The translations under genes were made by a program, and so were the position numbers. Positions 62,249-64,000 of a stretch of DNA of 64,000 bases are shown one piece after another. The notes beneath the pieces were generated by a model. The model was not told where the DNA came from. It saw nothing but the letters and a program-made list of their open reading frames with translations, and made no database searches. Every line of letters begins with the position of its first letter. Position 1 is the first letter of the stretch. The stretch is taken from NCBI RefSeq assembly GCF_900116195.1, contig NZ_FOZW01000003.1:248001-312000 (forward strand), given 5' to 3'. Source of the stretch: Alloyangia pacifica. GTDB taxonomy: Bacteria > Pseudomonadota > Alphaproteobacteria > Rhodobacterales > Rhodobacteraceae.

Positions 62249-63487
62249 ATGACGTCGACCCCCATCGACCCGACGCTGATCGACCGGCTTGCCGAAGTGG
62301 CGGTGCGCACCGGTGTGAACATCCAGCCCGGACAGCAGCTCGTGCTGACGGCGCCGGTCTCGGCGCTGCCGCTGGTGCGCGCGGTGACCCGTGCCGCCTA
62401 TCGTGCCGGTGCCTCGCTGGTGACTCCGCTGCTGTCCGACTCCGACGTGGCTCTGGCGCGTTTCGAGGAAGGTCAGGACGACAGTTTTGATGCCGCCGCA
62501 GGCTGGCTCTACAATGGCATGGCCGAGGCCTTCGGCGACGGCGCGGCGCGCATGGCGATCGTCGGCGAGGATCCGATGCTGCTGGCCGAACAGGACCCCG
62601 CCAAGGTGTCGCGCGTGGGCAAGGCGAACTCCAAGGCCTACAAGCCGGCGATGGAGGAGATCACCAACTTCAAGATCAACTGGTCGATCTGCGCCTGGCC
62701 GGGGATGGCTTGGGCCAAGCGCATGTTCCCCGAGCTCAGCGAGCCCGAGGCGCAGGCGAAGCTGGCCGAGGCGATCTTTGCCGCCGCGCGTGTCGACACC
62801 GCCGATCCCGTCGCCGCCTGGGCCGAGCACAACGCCGCGCTGCGCTCGCGCACCGAGTGGCTGAATGCCGAGCGGTTCTCGGCGCTGCATTTCACCGGGC
62901 CGGGCACCGACCTGACCATCGGTCTGGCGGATGGGCACGAATGGCACGGCGGCGCGAGCACCGCGCAGAACGGCGTGCAGTGCAATCCGAACATCCCCAC
63001 CGAGGAGGTGTTCACCACGCCGCACGCGCAGCGCGTCGAGGGCACGGTGCGCTCGACCAAGCCGCTGTCGCATCAAGGCAGCCTGATCGACGGCATCGAG
63101 GTGCGCTTTGAGGGCGGCCGCATCGTCGAGGCGAAGGCCGAGACCGGCGAGGCGGTGCTGAAGGAGCTGCTGGCCACCGACGAGGGTGCGGCGCGTCTCG
63201 GCGAGGTGGCGCTGGTGCCGCACGGCTCGCCGATCTCGCAGTCGGGCCTGCTGTTCTACAACACGCTCTTCGACGAGAACGCCGCCTGCCACATCGCGCT
63301 TGGCCAGTGCTACTCGAAGTGCTTCCTCGACGGGGCGTCGCTGAGCGCCGAGCAGGTGGCCGCGCAGGGCGGCAACAGTTCGATGATCCACGTCGACTGG
63401 ATGATCGGCGGCGCCGAGACGGACATCGACGGCATCCGCGAGGATGGCACCCGCGTGCCGGTGTTCCGCAAGGGCGAGTGGGCCTGA
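62249..63487 (+). CDS. Aminopeptidase, M29 family (AmpS/PepS-like)
   Basis: Predicted 412 aa from ATG 62249, with AGGAG 6 bp upstream; a frame open from 62057 overlaps the Nudix gene. The N-terminal part (DRLAEVAVRTGVNIQPGQQL, about residues 10-29) and the metal-binding motifs GGASTAQNGVQCNPNIPTEE and GEVALVPHGSPISQS, then NTLFDENAACHIALG and GNSSMIHVDWMIG fit M29 aminopeptidases, which use Co or Zn. It removes N-terminal residues from peptides. Followed by a terminator. Confidence 0.93.
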   Translation: MTSTPIDPTLIDRLAEVAVRTGVNIQPGQQLVLTAPVSALPLVRAVTRAAYRAGASLVTPLLSDSDVALARFEEGQDDSFDAAAGWLYNGMAEAFGDGAARMAIVGEDPMLLAEQDPAKVSRVGKANSKAYKPAMEEITNFKINWSICAWPGMAWAKRMFPELSEPEAQAKLAEAIFAAARVDTADPVAAWAEHNAALRSRTEWLNAERFSALHFTGPGTDLTIGLADGHEWHGGASTAQNGVQCNPNIPTEEVFTTPHAQRVEGTVRSTKPLSHQGSLIDGIEVRFEGGRIVEAKAETGEAVLKELLATDEGAARLGEVALVPHGSPISQSGLLFYNTLFDENAACHIALGQCYSKCFLDGASLSAEQVAAQGGNSSMIHVDWMIGGAETDIDGIREDGTRVPVFRKGEWA

Positions 63488-63519
63488 GAACGCGTACTCG
63501 GATGAGTTGAAAGCGCCCA

Positions 63520-63547
63520 CGCCGCGCCGGGGAGATCCGGCGCGGCG
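63520..63547 (+). terminator. Terminator after the aminopeptidase
   Basis: An 11-bp perfect stem CGCCGCGCCGG/CCGGCGCGGCG with a 6-nt loop is followed by TTTGCGTCTCACTTT, a weak T-run. It starts 33 bp beyond the stop codon. Confidence 0.55.
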
Positions 63548-63662
63548 TTTGCGTCTCACTTTCGTCAAAAGTCTTAACGCAAGATTAACTTAGCGCATTG
63601 TCCACAGGCCGACTCAGGCTACACTCGTTCCGCTGCCACGCGAGTATGAGGGGGGTCGGTTC

Positions 63663-63938
63663 ATGCGCAAGACAGAGACAGTCACCATCAGCGGCGAGAT
63701 TCTTTCCTATGCGGAAGGGCTCGTGGCCCGCGGTGAATACCGTGACATCGGAGCGGCGATCGAGGGCGAGCTGCTGAAGGCCCGCGCGCGGCGCTCGGGG
63801 AAGATCAGCCCGTTCCAGAACGAGTTGCGCACCCGGCTCATGGTCCAGCCCGATCAGTGGGACGCCATGGGCGTGTCGGCGGAGCCCTTCTTCGGCGACG
63901 ACCCGGCGCTGGCGCGGGTGATCGAGGACCGCAGCTGA
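63663..63938 (+). CDS. Small ribbon-helix-helix-like protein, ParD/antitoxin-like
   Basis: Predicted 91 aa. The first 45 residues (TVTISGEILSYAEGLVARGE, then YRDIGAAIEGELLKARAR) have the pattern of ParD/CopG-type ribbon-helix-helix antitoxins. The C-terminal half (FQNELRTRLMVQPDQWDAMG) is not recognised. No toxin gene is seen downstream within the window. It could be a transcriptional regulator or a solitary antitoxin. Confidence 0.55.
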   Translation: MRKTETVTISGEILSYAEGLVARGEYRDIGAAIEGELLKARARRSGKISPFQNELRTRLMVQPDQWDAMGVSAEPFFGDDPALARVIEDRS

Positions 63939-63951
63939 TATCACACCCTGA

Positions 63952-64000
63952 TCAGTCGTGATCGTCGCGCGGGCGTCCATGCTCGATCAGCGCGGCGGTC
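63952..64000 (-). CDS. Possible C-terminal end of a minus-strand gene, cut by the window
   Basis: Reading from the window edge, the last 16 codons give TAALIEHGRPRDDHD and a stop at 63952-63954. The sequence is too short to identify, and no support beyond an open frame is available. Confidence 0.25.
   Translation of the reverse strand, partial: TAALIEHGRPRDDHD

Noticed and set aside
1-64000. CRISPR array
   Set aside because: No run of regularly spaced repeats of 25-40 bp was found; repeats seen are operator or parS palindromes.
1-64000. tRNA or rRNA gene
   Set aside because: No cloverleaf-like segment with a T-loop GGTTCGA context or rRNA motif was noticed; GGTTCGA near 55131-55194 belongs to TetR operators.

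Overview
The window is a GC-rich stretch with alphaproteobacterial gene content, most likely from a marine Rhodobacterales (Roseobacter-group) bacterium. The evidence is a short DnaA-like plasmid replication initiator divergent from parAB, a rhizobial-type rhamnose operon, a ChvE-GguAB sugar system, IclR/FCD/Lrp regulators and IS5-family debris. The replication and partition module (about 35.6-39.4 kb) implies that the window lies on an extrachromosomal replicon (plasmid or chromid). This taxonomic reading comes from recalled protein families, not from a database search.

Layout. 0-6.1 kb: a minus-strand operon for a polar amino-acid-type ABC transporter followed by two FAD amine/amino-acid oxidases (the second cut by the window edge), with a divergent IclR regulator preceded by a palindromic operator. 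6.1-6.9 kb: decayed IS5-type transposase. 6.9-9.5 kb: SsuABC/NMT1-type transporter. 9.6-12.05 kb: membrane PQQ glucose dehydrogenase. 12.2-13.4 kb: IS5-family element whose transposase is broken by two hairpin-bearing insertions (41 and 61 bp). 13.7-16.6 kb: small secreted protein, ExbB, two ExbD and TonB. 16.6-18.4 kb: two paralogous LuxR-type regulators without a luxI. 18.5-19.4 kb: cytochrome c and a small Cys/His protein.

19.4-28 kb (minus): ChvE-GguAB sugar uptake followed by a dehydratase, lactonase, sugar 1-dehydrogenase and mutarotase. This is an oxidative (non-phosphorylative) L-arabinose/D-galactose route, with a divergent GbpR-like LysR regulator. 29-34.4 kb (minus): YtfQRT-YjfF galactofuranose-type transporter with an FCD GntR regulator as last gene. 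34.6-35.5 kb: RES/Xre-type toxin-antitoxin. 35.6-39.4 kb: DnaA-like rep, origin-like region, parAB and a cluster of palindromes that are strong parS candidates. 39.7-50.7 kb: complete L-rhamnose catabolism, rhaDI (minus) divergent from rhaRSTPQ-rhaM-rhaK (plus). Three sugar importers for arabinose, galactose and rhamnose-type sugars on one replicon fit use of plant or algal cell-wall polysaccharide monomers.

50.7-64 kb: a 3-hydroxyacyl-CoA-dehydrogenase-family enzyme; an Lrp regulator divergent from arginase and ornithine cyclodeaminase (arginine to proline and urea); a TetR regulator with two identical-type operators in front of an EmrAB-type multidrug efflux pair; a DEAD-box RNA helicase; a Nudix hydrolase plus Pit phosphate transporter; an M29 aminopeptidase; and a small ribbon-helix-helix-like protein at the edge. 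No rRNA, tRNA or CRISPR array was seen. The most unusual signals are the palindromic insertions inside the transposase, the parS-like cluster with the DnaA-type origin, and the repeated operator-like sequences at several divergent promoters.
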